A stretch of DNA of 64,000 nucleotides. Source: Micromonospora citrea (GTDB lineage Bacteria > Actinomycetota > Actinomycetes > Mycobacteriales > Micromonosporaceae). Position 1 is the first letter of the stretch; every line of letters begins with the position of its first letter. The notes beneath the pieces were generated by a model. It searched no databases. It saw only the letters and a list, made by a program, of their open reading frames with translations, and had not been told where the DNA came from. The position numbers and the translations under genes were made by a program. The DNA is taken from positions 1,156,501-1,220,500 of the forward strand of contig NZ_FMHZ01000002.1 of assembly GCF_900090315.1 (NCBI RefSeq). Reading direction: 5' to 3'. Below, piece after piece: positions 36,510-44,456 of the stretch.

Positions 36510-38078
36510 CTAGGCCGTCCCGGCCAACTCGGGTTCCGCCGCCGGCGCGGGCGCCCCCGCCGGGGCCGCCGACCGGCCGGGCATCCACCGCAGCACCACG
36601 AGGATGCCGAGCGCGGTGACCACCGCCGCGAGGGCCGCCGCCCAGTGCATAGCGGCCACGAATGCCTCGTCGGCCGCCGCGACGAGCTGCGGCGCCGCCG
36701 GCCCGAGCTGACCCGCCGTGGCGTACGCGCCGGAGATCGACTCACCGGCGGCCTCGCGTGCCCCGGTGGGCAGGTCCCGCAGCGCGGAGTCGACGTCGGC
36801 GCGGTAGACCGCCGAGAGCACCGACCCGAGCACCGCCACGCCGAGCGCGCTGGCCACCTGGCGCACTGTGTTGCTGACCGCGGAGCCGACGCCGGCCTTC
36901 TCCCGGGGCAGCGCCGACATGATCGACTCCGTGGCCGGGGGCATGATGTTGGCCATTCCGACGCCCTGGAGGAAGAAGACGACGAGCACCACCCAGATCG
37001 GGGTGGCCGCGTCGACGAAGGCGAACCCGGCGAGCGCGGCCACGGTCAGCGCCAGCCCGACCGTGGCGACCGCCCGGCCGCCGTACCGGCGGACCATCGC
37101 GGCGCTGCGCGGGGCGAAGACGAGCTGGGCCGCGGCGAAGGGCAGGAAGAGCAGGCCGGTCTCCAGCGGGCTGTAGCCGCGGACGAGCTGGAGATAGAAC
37201 GAGCTGAAGAACATCACGCCCATCGCGGCGAAGAAGACCAGCCCGACGATCGCCACCGGAGCCGCGAAGCGGGGCACCCGGAACAGCCGCACGTCCAGCG
37301 ACGGATGGTCGCTGCGTCGCTCGTACGCGACGAACCCGGCCAGCACCGCCAGGCCACCGAGGATCGCGGCCCAGACCACCGGCCGGCCGAAGCCGTGCTC
37401 GCCGCCGTCGATGATGCCGTACGTCAGGGCGACCAGACCGACCACCGACAGCAGCACGCCCGCGACGTCGACGCGCCCCGGGCTCGGGTCGCGCGACTCG
37501 GGGACCAGGAGCGCGACCAGCACCACGCCGAGCGCGACCACCGGCACGTTGATCAGGAAGACCGAGCCCCACCAGTAGTGCTCCAGCAGCGCGCCACCGA
37601 GGATCGGGCCGATCGCCACCGCCAGGCCGACCGCGCCCGCCCAGACGCCGATCGCCCGACCCCGCTCCCGGGGGTCGAACACGTTGGAGATGATCGAGAG
37701 CGTGACCGGCATGATCGCCGCGCCACCCACTCCCATCAGCGCGCGGGCCGCGACGAGCTGGGCCGGGCTCTGCGCGTACGCCGACAGCAGCGACGCCAGC
37801 CCGAAGAGCACCAGGCCGATCAGCAGGAACCGCTTGCGGCCCGCGCGGTCACCGAGCACGCCGAAGGTGAACAGCAGGCCGGCGAAGACCAGCGTGTAGG
37901 AGTTGATCGACCACTCCAGCTCGCCCTGACTCGCGCCGAGGCCGTGCACCGGGTCGGCGAGGGTACGCAGCGCGACGTTGAGGATCGTGTTGTCCAGGAC
38001 GACCACGAGCAGGCTGATCACCAGCACCCCGAGGATCGCCCACCTCCTCGGGTGTCCCGTGTTCTCGTGCGGTTGCAT
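36510..38078 (-). CDS. DHA2-family (EmrB/QacA-type) multidrug exporter
   Basis: A 14-helix drug:proton antiporter of 522 residues. Motif C-like and DHA2 features are visible: [18 protein letters not shown] in helix 1, [20 protein letters not shown] in loop 2-3, [19 protein letters not shown] in helix 4, and [24 protein letters not shown]. The C-terminus is an Ala/Pro-rich tail. ATG at 38078 has GGGGGGAG 7 nt upstream. It is the first gene of the exporter-TetR operon, with twin operators directly upstream. Confidence 0.93.
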   Translation of the reverse strand: MQPHENTGHPRRWAILGVLVISLLVVVLDNTILNVALRTLADPVHGLGASQGELEWSINSYTLVFAGLLFTFGVLGDRAGRKRFLLIGLVLFGLASLLSAYAQSPAQLVAARALMGVGGAAIMPVTLSIISNVFDPRERGRAIGVWAGAVGLAVAIGPILGGALLEHYWWGSVFLINVPVVALGVVLVALLVPESRDPSPGRVDVAGVLLSVVGLVALTYGIIDGGEHGFGRPVVWAAILGGLAVLAGFVAYERRSDHPSLDVRLFRVPRFAAPVAIVGLVFFAAMGVMFFSSFYLQLVRGYSPLETGLLFLPFAAAQLVFAPRSAAMVRRYGGRAVATVGLALTVAALAGFAFVDAATPIWVVLVVFFLQGVGMANIMPPATESIMSALPREKAGVGSAVSNTVRQVASALGVAVLGSVLSAVYRADVDSALRDLPTGAREAAGESISGAYATAGQLGPAAPQLVAAADEAFVAAMHWAAALAAVVTALGILVVLRWMPGRSAAPAGAPAPAAEPELAGTA

Positions 38079-38105
38079 CTCCGTGCTCCCCCCGGTCCCG
38101 TTTTC

Positions 38106-38173
38106 GATACGGGTCAGACTCGTATTGCGGTCAGCGTAGGGCCTGGAGTTTCGATACGGAACCGGACCGTATC
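38106..38173. promoter_or_regulatory. Twin TetR-type operators in the exporter promoter
   Basis: GATACGG-AACCGGA-CCGTATC (38153-38173) is a perfect 7-bp inverted repeat. A second, looser copy has ATACG (38107-38111) and CGTAT (38121-38125) 9 bp apart. Both share the GATACGG half-site and lie 28-95 bp upstream of the exporter ATG. Confidence 0.75.
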
Positions 38174-38616
38174 TTATGTGACGGCGGTCACCCGGAGCAT
38201 CGACGCCCCACCCGCCGCCGGGGTGGGATGAGCGCGCGGCGACGGTGGCAGCGGTGGCAGCGGTGGCGGTGGCGGCGGCCGCGGCGGTGGCGGTGGTGGC
38301 GGTGGTGGCGGTGGTGGCGGTGGCAGCGGTGGCGGCGGCCACGGCGGTGGCGGCGGTGGCGGTGGCAGCGGTGGCGTGCGCCCCGCCCAAGAGGGCAAGG
38401 TCGCCAACGGCTCGTATTGGTGTGCGGCCGAATCTCGGCAGCCCGCAGCTGATGTCCCGCGGCAGCTGGCGTCCCACGCATCCGGCGTCTCTCACCCGGC
38501 AGCGGCCGGCAGCCACGTTCGGCGCCAGCCCGGAGTAGGTCCGCACCTCATCGGGTCAGGCGATCGTTCGACCCGCGAGACTGCCGTAGGTGGGTGGGCG
38601 AGGTACTTGGTTGGGC
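38174..38616. other. Noncoding stretch with GGTGGC low-complexity tract
   Basis: No credible gene. 38243-38376 is a degenerate (GGTGGC/GGCGGT/GCAGCGGTG) microsatellite with near-total G/C strand asymmetry, G-rich on the plus strand and able to form G-quadruplexes. Every frame is open through it and gives Pro, Ala/Val or Arg/Trp homopolymers, which are not real proteins. After the tract there is unique sequence with an AGCTGATGTC box (38449-38458), the reverse of a core in the 89-bp repeats. Confidence 0.7.
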
Positions 38617-38681
38617 CCTGTCGAGCTGAGTCGGTTACGACATCACGGCACTTCGGCGGCGACGTGCAGCTGGCGCCGCTG

Positions 38682-38897
38682 GTGCGGCTGGCCGGCGGGC
38701 CGGTGCGGCTGCCCGGCTGGCGGGCCAGTGCGGCTGCCCGGCTGGCGGGCCGGTGCGGCTGCCCGGCTGGCGGGCCGGTGCGGCTGCCCGGCTGGCGGGC
38801 CGGTGCGGCTGCCCGGCTGGCGGGCCGGTGCGGCTGCCCGGCTGGCGGGCCGGTGCGGCTGCCCGGCTGGCGGGCCGGTGCGGCTGCCCGGCTGGCG
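38682..38897. repeat. 25-bp tandem array
   Basis: A 21-bp degenerate unit (38682), seven complete 25-bp units starting at 38703, 38728, 38753, 38778, 38803, 38828 and 38853, and a clipped final one (38878). Units begin GTGCGGCTGCCCGGCTGGCG and are almost identical; the period is not a multiple of 3, so it does not encode a repeat protein. Confidence 0.95.
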
Positions 38898-38915
38898 CGG
38901 CCAGCCTCGGTTGAA

Positions 38916-39296
38916 TCGTTTGCGACATCAGCTCCACAGGGCGCGTGCGGTCTGGTTGCGGGTCCACGAAGCGGTGGCGTCGGGGTGCGGCAGGCGCGGC
39001 TGACTCGTTTGCGACATCAGCTCCACAGGACGCGTGCGGTCTGGTTGCGGGTCCACGAAGCGGTGGCGTCGGGGTGCGGCAGGCGCGGCTGAATCGTTTG
39101 CGACATCAGCTCCACAGGACGCGTGCGGTCTGGTTGCGGGTCCACGAAGCGGTGGCGTCGGGGTGCGGCAGGCGCGGCTGACTCGTTTGCGACATCAGCT
39201 CCACAGGACGCGTGCGGTCTGGTTGCGGGTCCACGAAGCGGTGGCGTCGGGGTGCGGCAGGCGCGGCTGAATCGTTTGCGACATCAGCTCGACAGG
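38916..39296. repeat. 89-bp tandem array, four and a quarter copies
   Basis: Units start at 38916, 39005, 39094 and 39183, with a 25-bp fifth at 39272. They begin TCGTTTGCGACATCAGCTCC. The base context just before each unit alternates GAATCG, GACTCG, GAATCG, GACTCG, GAATCG, so the array grew by duplication of a 178-bp dimer. The only other differences noticed are GGGCGCG instead of GGACGCG in unit 1 and CTCGACAGG in the last. Confidence 0.95.
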
Positions 39297-39554
39297 CCGG
39301 GCGAGGTCAGGTTGGCACCGACGGGCGGGAGGCGTCGAGCCCTCCCGACCTGCGCCAATCTCTTCCGAATTGCGTCGATCACTCCCAAGGCCGACCGACC
39401 TCTATCGAAGTGCCCTGATCCGGGGGGGGGGGATCATAGGCGTGGAATCGTGGTTGGGGCCGGGTCGTTACACGTGCGTACGGCCGAGTGAGGGCACGTG
39501 GCCACCTGCGGGCGGGGGTGCCGGGCCCGGAATGACGGCGGGCCGGTGGCGCCG
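39297..39554. other. Noncoding gap between repeat island and pseudogene
   Basis: Unique sequence with no supported gene; it includes the G11 run. Composition is more mixed (TTGCGTCGATCACTCCC, TTCCGAATTG) than in surrounding coding DNA. Confidence 0.5.
39422..39432. repeat. Homopolymer of 11 G
   Basis: Eleven consecutive G flanked by GATC on both sides (TGATCC...GATCAT). It is the longest single-base run noticed in the window, in apparently noncoding DNA. Confidence 0.9.
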
Positions 39555-39820
39555 CGCCGGTCGAGGCAGCCACCCCGATCACCGCCGTCGCCCTGGCGGA
39601 GAAGCCGGTCGTGGACAAGGGCAGGGCAAGCTGGTGACCGCGACGACCATGACTCGCAGGGCCTGTTCCAGCAGCGCCCGTCGAGTGGGTGGGGCACGGT
39701 GGAGCAGATCACCGACCCGGAGTACTCGACCATGGCGTTCCTGAAGGGCCTCAAGCAGGTCGACGGCTGGCAGGACATGCCGCTGACGAAGGCGGCGCAG
39801 ACGGCGCAGGTGTCGGCCTG
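39555..39820 (+). pseudogene. Remnant of a secreted transglycosylase-like protein gene
   Basis: Two frames preserve pieces of one ancestral protein: VEAATPITAVALAEK in one, then DHDSQGLFQQRPSSGWGTVEQITDPEYSTMAFLKGL and VDGWQDMPLTKAAQTAQVSA in another. The block ..DSxGLFQQRPSxGWGTxEQIxDPxYxxxxFLxGL is well known from actinobacterial secreted proteins of the lysozyme-like superfamily. The slip near 39630, missing N-terminal signal peptide and missing C-terminus show decay. It lies downstream of the repeat island and next to a truncated regulator, marking a region of erosion. Confidence 0.75.
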
Positions 39821-39851
39821 TGCCGGCCGACGGCACATCCACCACCAGGCG

Positions 39852-40493
39852 TCAGTGTGGGGGCGGCGCGGAGCAGCAGGCCCTCACGGCGGCGGGGAGC
39901 GTGGACAGTCGGGCCGCCGGCGCGGCGAGCGGCTCGATCCAGCCGGGCCCGGCGCCGTACACCCGGACCGCCGGGAAGTCCCGGGCGAAGCGCACCAGGC
40001 GATACGCGCGGCCGGTGACCGGCGTCTGGGCCCAGACCACGACGGTGCGGGGGCGGGCCCGGCGCACGGCGCCGGAGAGCGCCGCCCACGGCAGCGCGGG
40101 CCCGAGCAGGAGGCTGCCCCGGGTGCGCTCGCGCAGCGCGGCCGAGAGCGCGTGCAGGCCCAGGCAGTGCGTCTCCTGTTCGGCGCCGGCGAGCAGCACG
40201 CCTCCGGTGGGCAACGGGCGGCCGGGCACGCGGCGGAACACGTCCAGGCCGACGCGGACGCCCTCGGAGAGGGCGTGCTCGACGGCGACCTCGATGGCCG
40301 TGTGCCCACGCAACGCGGCGAGCGCCGGCACGCAGACCTGCTCCCACAGCGCCGGGACGCCCCAGCCGTCGGCGAGCTCGCCGACGAGCGCGGCGACCCG
40401 GTTGCCGTCGAGATCCTCGGCGGCCAGGGCGAGGCGCTTGCGCGCGATCTCGACGGCCTCGGCCGGCATGGGATCTGTCAGCACCAGACGCAC
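39852..40493 (-). pseudogene. MerR-family regulator lacking its HTH (B12-binding-like domain only)
   Basis: A 213-codon open frame resembling the C-terminal two thirds of MerR-type regulators with a cobalamin-binding-like domain. It opens with RLVLTDPMPAEAVEIARKRLA, which matches the end of a MerR HTH helix region (MRRLVLxGMPPAEA...), after which come the helical segment ALWEQVCVPALAAL and the Rossmann-like GGVLLAGAEQETHCLGLHALSAALRE. A stop codon 21 nt upstream of the GTG excludes a longer form, so the DNA-binding domain is missing and the gene is probably dead, or it makes a non-DNA-binding remnant. The DxHxxG cobalamin signature is not present. Confidence 0.65.
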
Positions 40494-40522
40494 CCCCGGG
40501 TAGACGTTTCGCTACCAGGGGG
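40493..40522. terminator. Hairpin after livM
   Basis: CCCCCGGGTAG (40493-40503) pairs imperfectly with CTACCAGGGGG (40512-40522), with one internal mismatch, 40 nt past the livM stop; it overlaps the start of the truncated regulator. Confidence 0.45.
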
Positions 40523-40561
40523 TTCGCTGGAAGGGCGCCGGCTGGATGCGCCCTCGTGGGA

Positions 40562-41578
40562 CTACCGGCGGCGGGACGCCAGCCAGCGGGCGGCCAGGGC
40601 GGCGGCGCTGCCCCAGATGCCGCGCCGGAACACCAGCACGACGACCACGAAGATGCCGCCGGTGACCAGGCCGATCGCCTCGAACCCGGAGAACGACAGC
40701 CAGTCCTCCAGGCGGACCAGGATGCCCGCGCCGAGCACCCCGCCCCAGAGCGTGCCGATGCCGCCGAGCACCACCACGATGACGGCCTTGCCGGAGGTGG
40801 TCCAGTGCAGCACGTCGAGGGAGACGAAGCGGTGACCGACGGCGAACAGCCCGCCGCCGAGGCCGGCGATGAACCCCGACAGCACGAACGCGGTCAGCTT
40901 GTAGCGGTGCACCGGGTAGCCGAGCGCGCGGGCGCGGGCCGGGTTGTCGCGGATGCCGACCAGCACCCGGCCGAAGGGCGAGTGCACGATCCGCCACGCG
41001 CCGGCCAACCCGAGCAGCACGATCGGCAGGATCGCGTAGTAGAAGTAGTAGTCGTCGGTGAGGTCCAGCCCGAACAGCTCGCGGGGCACGCCCTGCAGGC
41101 CGTTCTCGCCCCGGGTGACCGAGCGCCACTCGTTGGCGACGTAGTAGACCATCTGCGCGAACGCCAGGGTGACCATGGCGAAGTAGATGCCGGTCCGCTT
41201 CACCGCCAGGTAGCCGATCGGCACCGCGAGCACGGCCGCGGCGAGCGCGCCGGCCAGCACCGCCGCCGGGAACGGCAGGCCGAGGTGGATGGCCGTCAAC
41301 CCGGTGACGTACGCGGAGGCGCCCCAGAAGGCGGCGTGCCCGAAGGACATCAGCCCGGTGAAGCCGAGCAGCAGGTCCACGGCGACGGCGAACAGCGCCC
41401 AGCAGAGGATGTCCACCGCCACCGCCGGGTAGAGCCCGTTGGGCAGCCAGAACGCCACCAGCAGCCCGACGGCGAGCAGCGCGTACCGGACCCAGCCGGG
41501 CGCCCGGGTCACGGCGACCAGCCCGGACCTCGGCGCGGGGCGACCGGCGTCGGTCGCGGTGTCGACGGTGCTCGTCAT
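40562..41578 (-). CDS. livM: Branched-chain amino-acid-type ABC permease LivM
   Basis: Inner-membrane permease of the HAAT family, 338 residues, with 8-10 helices. The hallmark LLLGFTGLMSFGHAAFWGASAYVTG is present near residue 70 and the late coupling loop GGIGTLWGGVLGA near residue 280. The N-terminal ~25 residues are a polar leader. Its ATG overlaps the livH stop (ATGA). Last gene of the operon, so export of coupling with the ATPases LivG/LivF is assured. Substrate cannot be told from the permease; leucine/valine, urea or amides are all imported by this family. Confidence 0.93.
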   Translation of the reverse strand: MTSTVDTATDAGRPAPRSGLVAVTRAPGWVRYALLAVGLLVAFWLPNGLYPAVAVDILCWALFAVAVDLLLGFTGLMSFGHAAFWGASAYVTGLTAIHLGLPFPAAVLAGALAAAVLAVPIGYLAVKRTGIYFAMVTLAFAQMVYYVANEWRSVTRGENGLQGVPRELFGLDLTDDYYFYYAILPIVLLGLAGAWRIVHSPFGRVLVGIRDNPARARALGYPVHRYKLTAFVLSGFIAGLGGGLFAVGHRFVSLDVLHWTTSGKAVIVVVLGGIGTLWGGVLGAGILVRLEDWLSFSGFEAIGLVTGGIFVVVVLVFRRGIWGSAAALAARWLASRRR

Positions 41579-42456
41579 GCCGGTGCCTCCTCACGGCCGA
41601 ACAGCCCCGCCGGTCGCCAGAGCAGCACGGCGGCCATCACGATGAAGACGATCGTCTGCGACACGATCGGGAAGCCGGACAGGTACGCCTCGCCCCACGC
41701 CTGGACGAGGCCGATGCCGAAGCCGGCGGCGACGGAGCCGAAGATCGAGCCCAGCCCGCCGATCACCACCACCGCGAAGACCACGATGATCAGGTCGGCG
41801 CCCATCAGCGGGTTCACGGCCCGCATCGGCGCGGCCAGCACCCCGGCGAGACCGGCGAGACCGATGCCGAAGCCGAAGACCGGCGTGACCCAGCGGCCGA
41901 CGTCGATGCCGAACGCCCGGGTCAGCTCGGGCCGCTCGGTCGACGCCCGGACCACCATGCCGATCCGGGTGCGGGTGAGCACCCACCAGACGCCCACGCA
42001 GACGGCCACCGCGAAGCCGAGGATGAAGACCCGGTACGTGGGAAAGTCGAAGAGTCCGAGGTCGACCGACCCGCTCAGCGCGGCCGGGGTGGCGTACGGG
42101 CTGGACTGCACTCCGTACCGGAGCTTCACCAGGTCCTGCAGGATGAGCGTCAGGCCGAAGGTGAGCAGGAAGTTGTAGAGCGGGTCGAGCCGGGTGAGCC
42201 GGTGGATGAAGGCCCGCTCCAGCGCCATGCCGAGCAGGGCCAGCCCCACCGGCATGATCACCAGCGCCGCCCAGAACGGCACGCCCGCCTCGCTGAGCAG
42301 GACGTACGCGCCGAAGGCGCCGAGCATGTAGAACGCCCCGTGGGCGAAGTTGACCACCCGCAGCATGCCGAAGATGACGGCGAGCCCGAGGGCGAGCAGG
42401 GCGTAGAACGCCCCGCTCACCAGCCCGTTGAACGTGTTCTGGAAGAAGCCGGTCAT
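41575..42456 (-). CDS. livH: Branched-chain amino-acid-type ABC permease LivH
   Basis: Partner permease of 293 residues. GLVSGAFYALLALGLAVIFGMLRVVNFAHGAFYMLG at the N-terminus and IVVFAVVVIGGLGSIFGSVAAG at the coupling loop are HAAT signatures. ATG at 42456 is 7 nt past the binding-protein stop and is preceded by only a weak ribosome site, so it is likely translated by re-initiation. FNGLVSGA matches LivH and not LivM. Confidence 0.93.
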   Translation of the reverse strand: MTGFFQNTFNGLVSGAFYALLALGLAVIFGMLRVVNFAHGAFYMLGAFGAYVLLSEAGVPFWAALVIMPVGLALLGMALERAFIHRLTRLDPLYNFLLTFGLTLILQDLVKLRYGVQSSPYATPAALSGSVDLGLFDFPTYRVFILGFAVAVCVGVWWVLTRTRIGMVVRASTERPELTRAFGIDVGRWVTPVFGFGIGLAGLAGVLAAPMRAVNPLMGADLIIVVFAVVVIGGLGSIFGSVAAGFGIGLVQAWGEAYLSGFPIVSQTIVFIVMAAVLLWRPAGLFGREEAPA

Positions 42457-42463
42457 GCCCGGG

Positions 42464-43717
42464 TCACATCTTGCAGTCCGCCGACGGGGCGCGGAACGCC
42501 TCGGCGGCGGGGATGGTCTTGAGGACCTTGACGTAGTCCCACGGCTCACTGACCTCGGACTGCGGCTTCACCTGCGCGAGGTAGGCGTCGTGGATGACCC
42601 GGTGGTCCTCGGCGCGGAACTTGCCGTTGCGCAGGAAGACGTCGTTGACCTCCTTGCCCTCCAGCGCCTCGACGATCGCGTCGGCGTCGTCGGTGCCGGC
42701 GGCCTGCGCGGCCTCCAGGTACTGCGTCGCGGCGGAGTAGTTGGCCGCGTGGGCGAACGACGGCCGGGTCCCGGTCTGGGACTGGAACCGGTCGGCGAAC
42801 TCGCGGTTCTGCTGGTCGGAGTTCCAGTACCAGGCGTCGGTGTAGGTGGTGCCGGCGAGCGCGGCCGGGGTGAGCGAGTGGATGTCGGTGATGAACATCA
42901 GGCCGACCGCCAGCCCGACGCCCTTCTCCCGCAGCTTGAACTCGTTGTACTGCTTGACCACGTTGACCAGCTCCGCGCCGGCCTGCATAGTGCCGAGCAC
43001 CTGCGGCTTCGGGTCGAGCGTCGGCGCCTTGAGCAGGAAGGTGGAGAAGTCGCCGCTGGTGTTGGGGAACGGCGCGCCGTCCTTGCCGACGACCTGCCCG
43101 CCGGCGGCGGTGATGGCAGCGGTGAAGCTCTTCTCCATGTCCTGGCCGAAGGCGTAGTTCGGGTAGAGGATGTACCAGTTCTTGCCGACCTGCTCGGTGG
43201 TGACCTTGCCCGTCCCGTTGGCCAGCATGTACGTGTCGTACGCGTAGTGGAACGTGTACCTGTTGCAGCTCTTGCCGGTCAGGTCGGTGGTCGCGGCGCC
43301 GATGTTGAAGTAGAGCTTCTTCTTCTCCTTCGCCACGTCGGCCACCCGCAGCGCCGCCGACGAGGTGGGCACGTCGAGGATCAGGTCGACGCCCTGGCGG
43401 TCGTACATCTCCTGGGCCTTGGTGTTGGCGATGTCGGGCTTGTTCTGGTGGTCGGCGGTCTCCACGGTGATGTCCTTCGTCACCGCCCTGTCGCCGTGCC
43501 TGGCCTTGAAGTCGGCGATCGCCATCTCCACGGCCTTGACCGAGTTCTTGCCGGACAGTTCGGAGTACGCGCCGGACTGGTCGTTCAGCACGCCCAGCAC
43601 GATCTTGCCGCCGGTCAACTTCTGGTCCCCGCCCGCCCGGGGACCACCGCCGCCGCAGCCCGCGACCAGCACCATCGCCGCCGCCGAAGCGGCGGCCACA
43701 CCCACCGTCCTACGCAT
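42464..43717 (-). CDS. livK: HAAT-type substrate-binding lipoprotein
   Basis: Solute receptor of the ABC importer, 417 residues. The lipobox is LVAGC with the lipidated Cys21. The mature part is a type I periplasmic binding fold (KIVLGVLNDQSGAYSELSGKNSVKAVEMAIADF ... DLILDVPTSSAALRVADVAKE ... YPNYAFGQDMEKSF). It resembles receptors annotated as branched-chain amino acid or urea-type binders; the pocket cannot be assigned by eye. ATG at 43717 has GGAGGG 6 nt upstream. It lies between the ATPase genes and the permeases. Confidence 0.92.
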   Translation of the reverse strand: MRRTVGVAAASAAAMVLVAGCGGGGPRAGGDQKLTGGKIVLGVLNDQSGAYSELSGKNSVKAVEMAIADFKARHGDRAVTKDITVETADHQNKPDIANTKAQEMYDRQGVDLILDVPTSSAALRVADVAKEKKKLYFNIGAATTDLTGKSCNRYTFHYAYDTYMLANGTGKVTTEQVGKNWYILYPNYAFGQDMEKSFTAAITAAGGQVVGKDGAPFPNTSGDFSTFLLKAPTLDPKPQVLGTMQAGAELVNVVKQYNEFKLREKGVGLAVGLMFITDIHSLTPAALAGTTYTDAWYWNSDQQNREFADRFQSQTGTRPSFAHAANYSAATQYLEAAQAAGTDDADAIVEALEGKEVNDVFLRNGKFRAEDHRVIHDAYLAQVKPQSEVSEPWDYVKVLKTIPAAEAFRAPSADCKM

Positions 43718-43763
43718 GCCCATCCCTCCACCCCGCGCGCCGCGCGGGTCGTCGAATCGGAAT

Positions 43764-44456
43764 TCAGATGCCGAGGTACGACAGCAGCTCCCGTTCCCGG
43801 GAGCGCACCTCGGAGTTGTCCATCGCCTCCACGACGCGTCCCTCGGCCAGCAGGTAGTGCCGGTCGGCGACGCCGGTGGCGAAGTGCAGGTTCTGCTCGA
43901 CCAGCAGCACGGTCACCCCGTGCCGTTTGGCCTCGCGCAAAAGGTCGCCGACCTGCTGCACGAGCAGCGGCGAGAGCCCCTCGGTCGGCTCGTCGCAGAG
44001 CAGCAGCCGGGCGCCCATCCGCAGCACCCGGGCCAGCGCGAGCATCTGCTGCTCGCCGCCGGAGAGCATCGTGGCGGCCGAGTCCCGCCGCTGGTGGAGG
44101 GCGGGGAACGCCTCGTACACCCGCTCCAGCGACCACGGGTCGGGGCCGACCGTCGGCGGGAGGGTGAGGTGCTCCGTGACGCTCAGCGTGGCGTAGCTGC
44201 CCCGGTCGTCGGGGACCCAGCCGAGCCCCAGCCGCGCCCGCCGGTACGCGGGCAGCCTCCCGACGTCCCGCCCGTCCAGCTCGATCCGGCCGCGCTGGCC
44301 GGCGTGCAGGCCCATCACGCAGCGCAGCAGGGTGGACTTGCCGGCGCCGTTGCGCCCGACGAGGGTGACCACCTCGCCGGCGGAGACGTCCAGGCTGACC
44401 TCCCGCAGCACCTGCGCCTCGCCGTACCAGGCGGACAGCTTCTCAACGCGCAGCAT
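43764..44456 (-). CDS. livF: HAAT ABC ATPase LivF
   Basis: ATP-binding subunit, 230 residues. Walker A GRNGAGKST, Q-loop region, signature MLSGGEQQMLALARVL and Walker B LLLCDEPTEGLSP are all standard for LivF; PDDRGSYATLSVTEHL is a typical LivF stretch. GGGAG is placed 6 nt before the ATG, which starts 14 nt inside livG, so translation is coupled. Confidence 0.94.
   Translation of the reverse strand: MLRVEKLSAWYGEAQVLREVSLDVSAGEVVTLVGRNGAGKSTLLRCVMGLHAGQRGRIELDGRDVGRLPAYRRARLGLGWVPDDRGSYATLSVTEHLTLPPTVGPDPWSLERVYEAFPALHQRRDSAATMLSGGEQQMLALARVLRMGARLLLCDEPTEGLSPLLVQQVGDLLREAKRHGVTVLLVEQNLHFATGVADRHYLLAEGRVVEAMDNSEVRSRERELLSYLGI

Larger units (their letters stand above)
38617..39296. repeat. 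Repeat island bounded by a 13-bp inverted repeat
   Basis: CCTGTCGAGCTGA (38617-38629) and its exact reverse complement (39284-39296) enclose two tandem arrays. The left end also carries TCGGTTACGACATCA (38631-38645), a two-mismatch version of the TCGTTTGCGACATCA core of the 89-bp unit. Nothing in it looks coding. Confidence 0.8.

Noticed and set aside
38174..38407. Proline-homopolymer open frame
   Set aside because: Product of the GGTGGC tract; all frames are open there and no family match or start signal exists.
38682..39296. CRISPR array
   Set aside because: The repeats are contiguous with no unique spacers and no cas genes are near.
38945..39418. Several repeated 68-122 codon open frames (MRSGCGSTKRWRRGAAG...)
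   Set aside because: They recur every 89 bp as a by-product of the tandem array and change frame from unit to unit.
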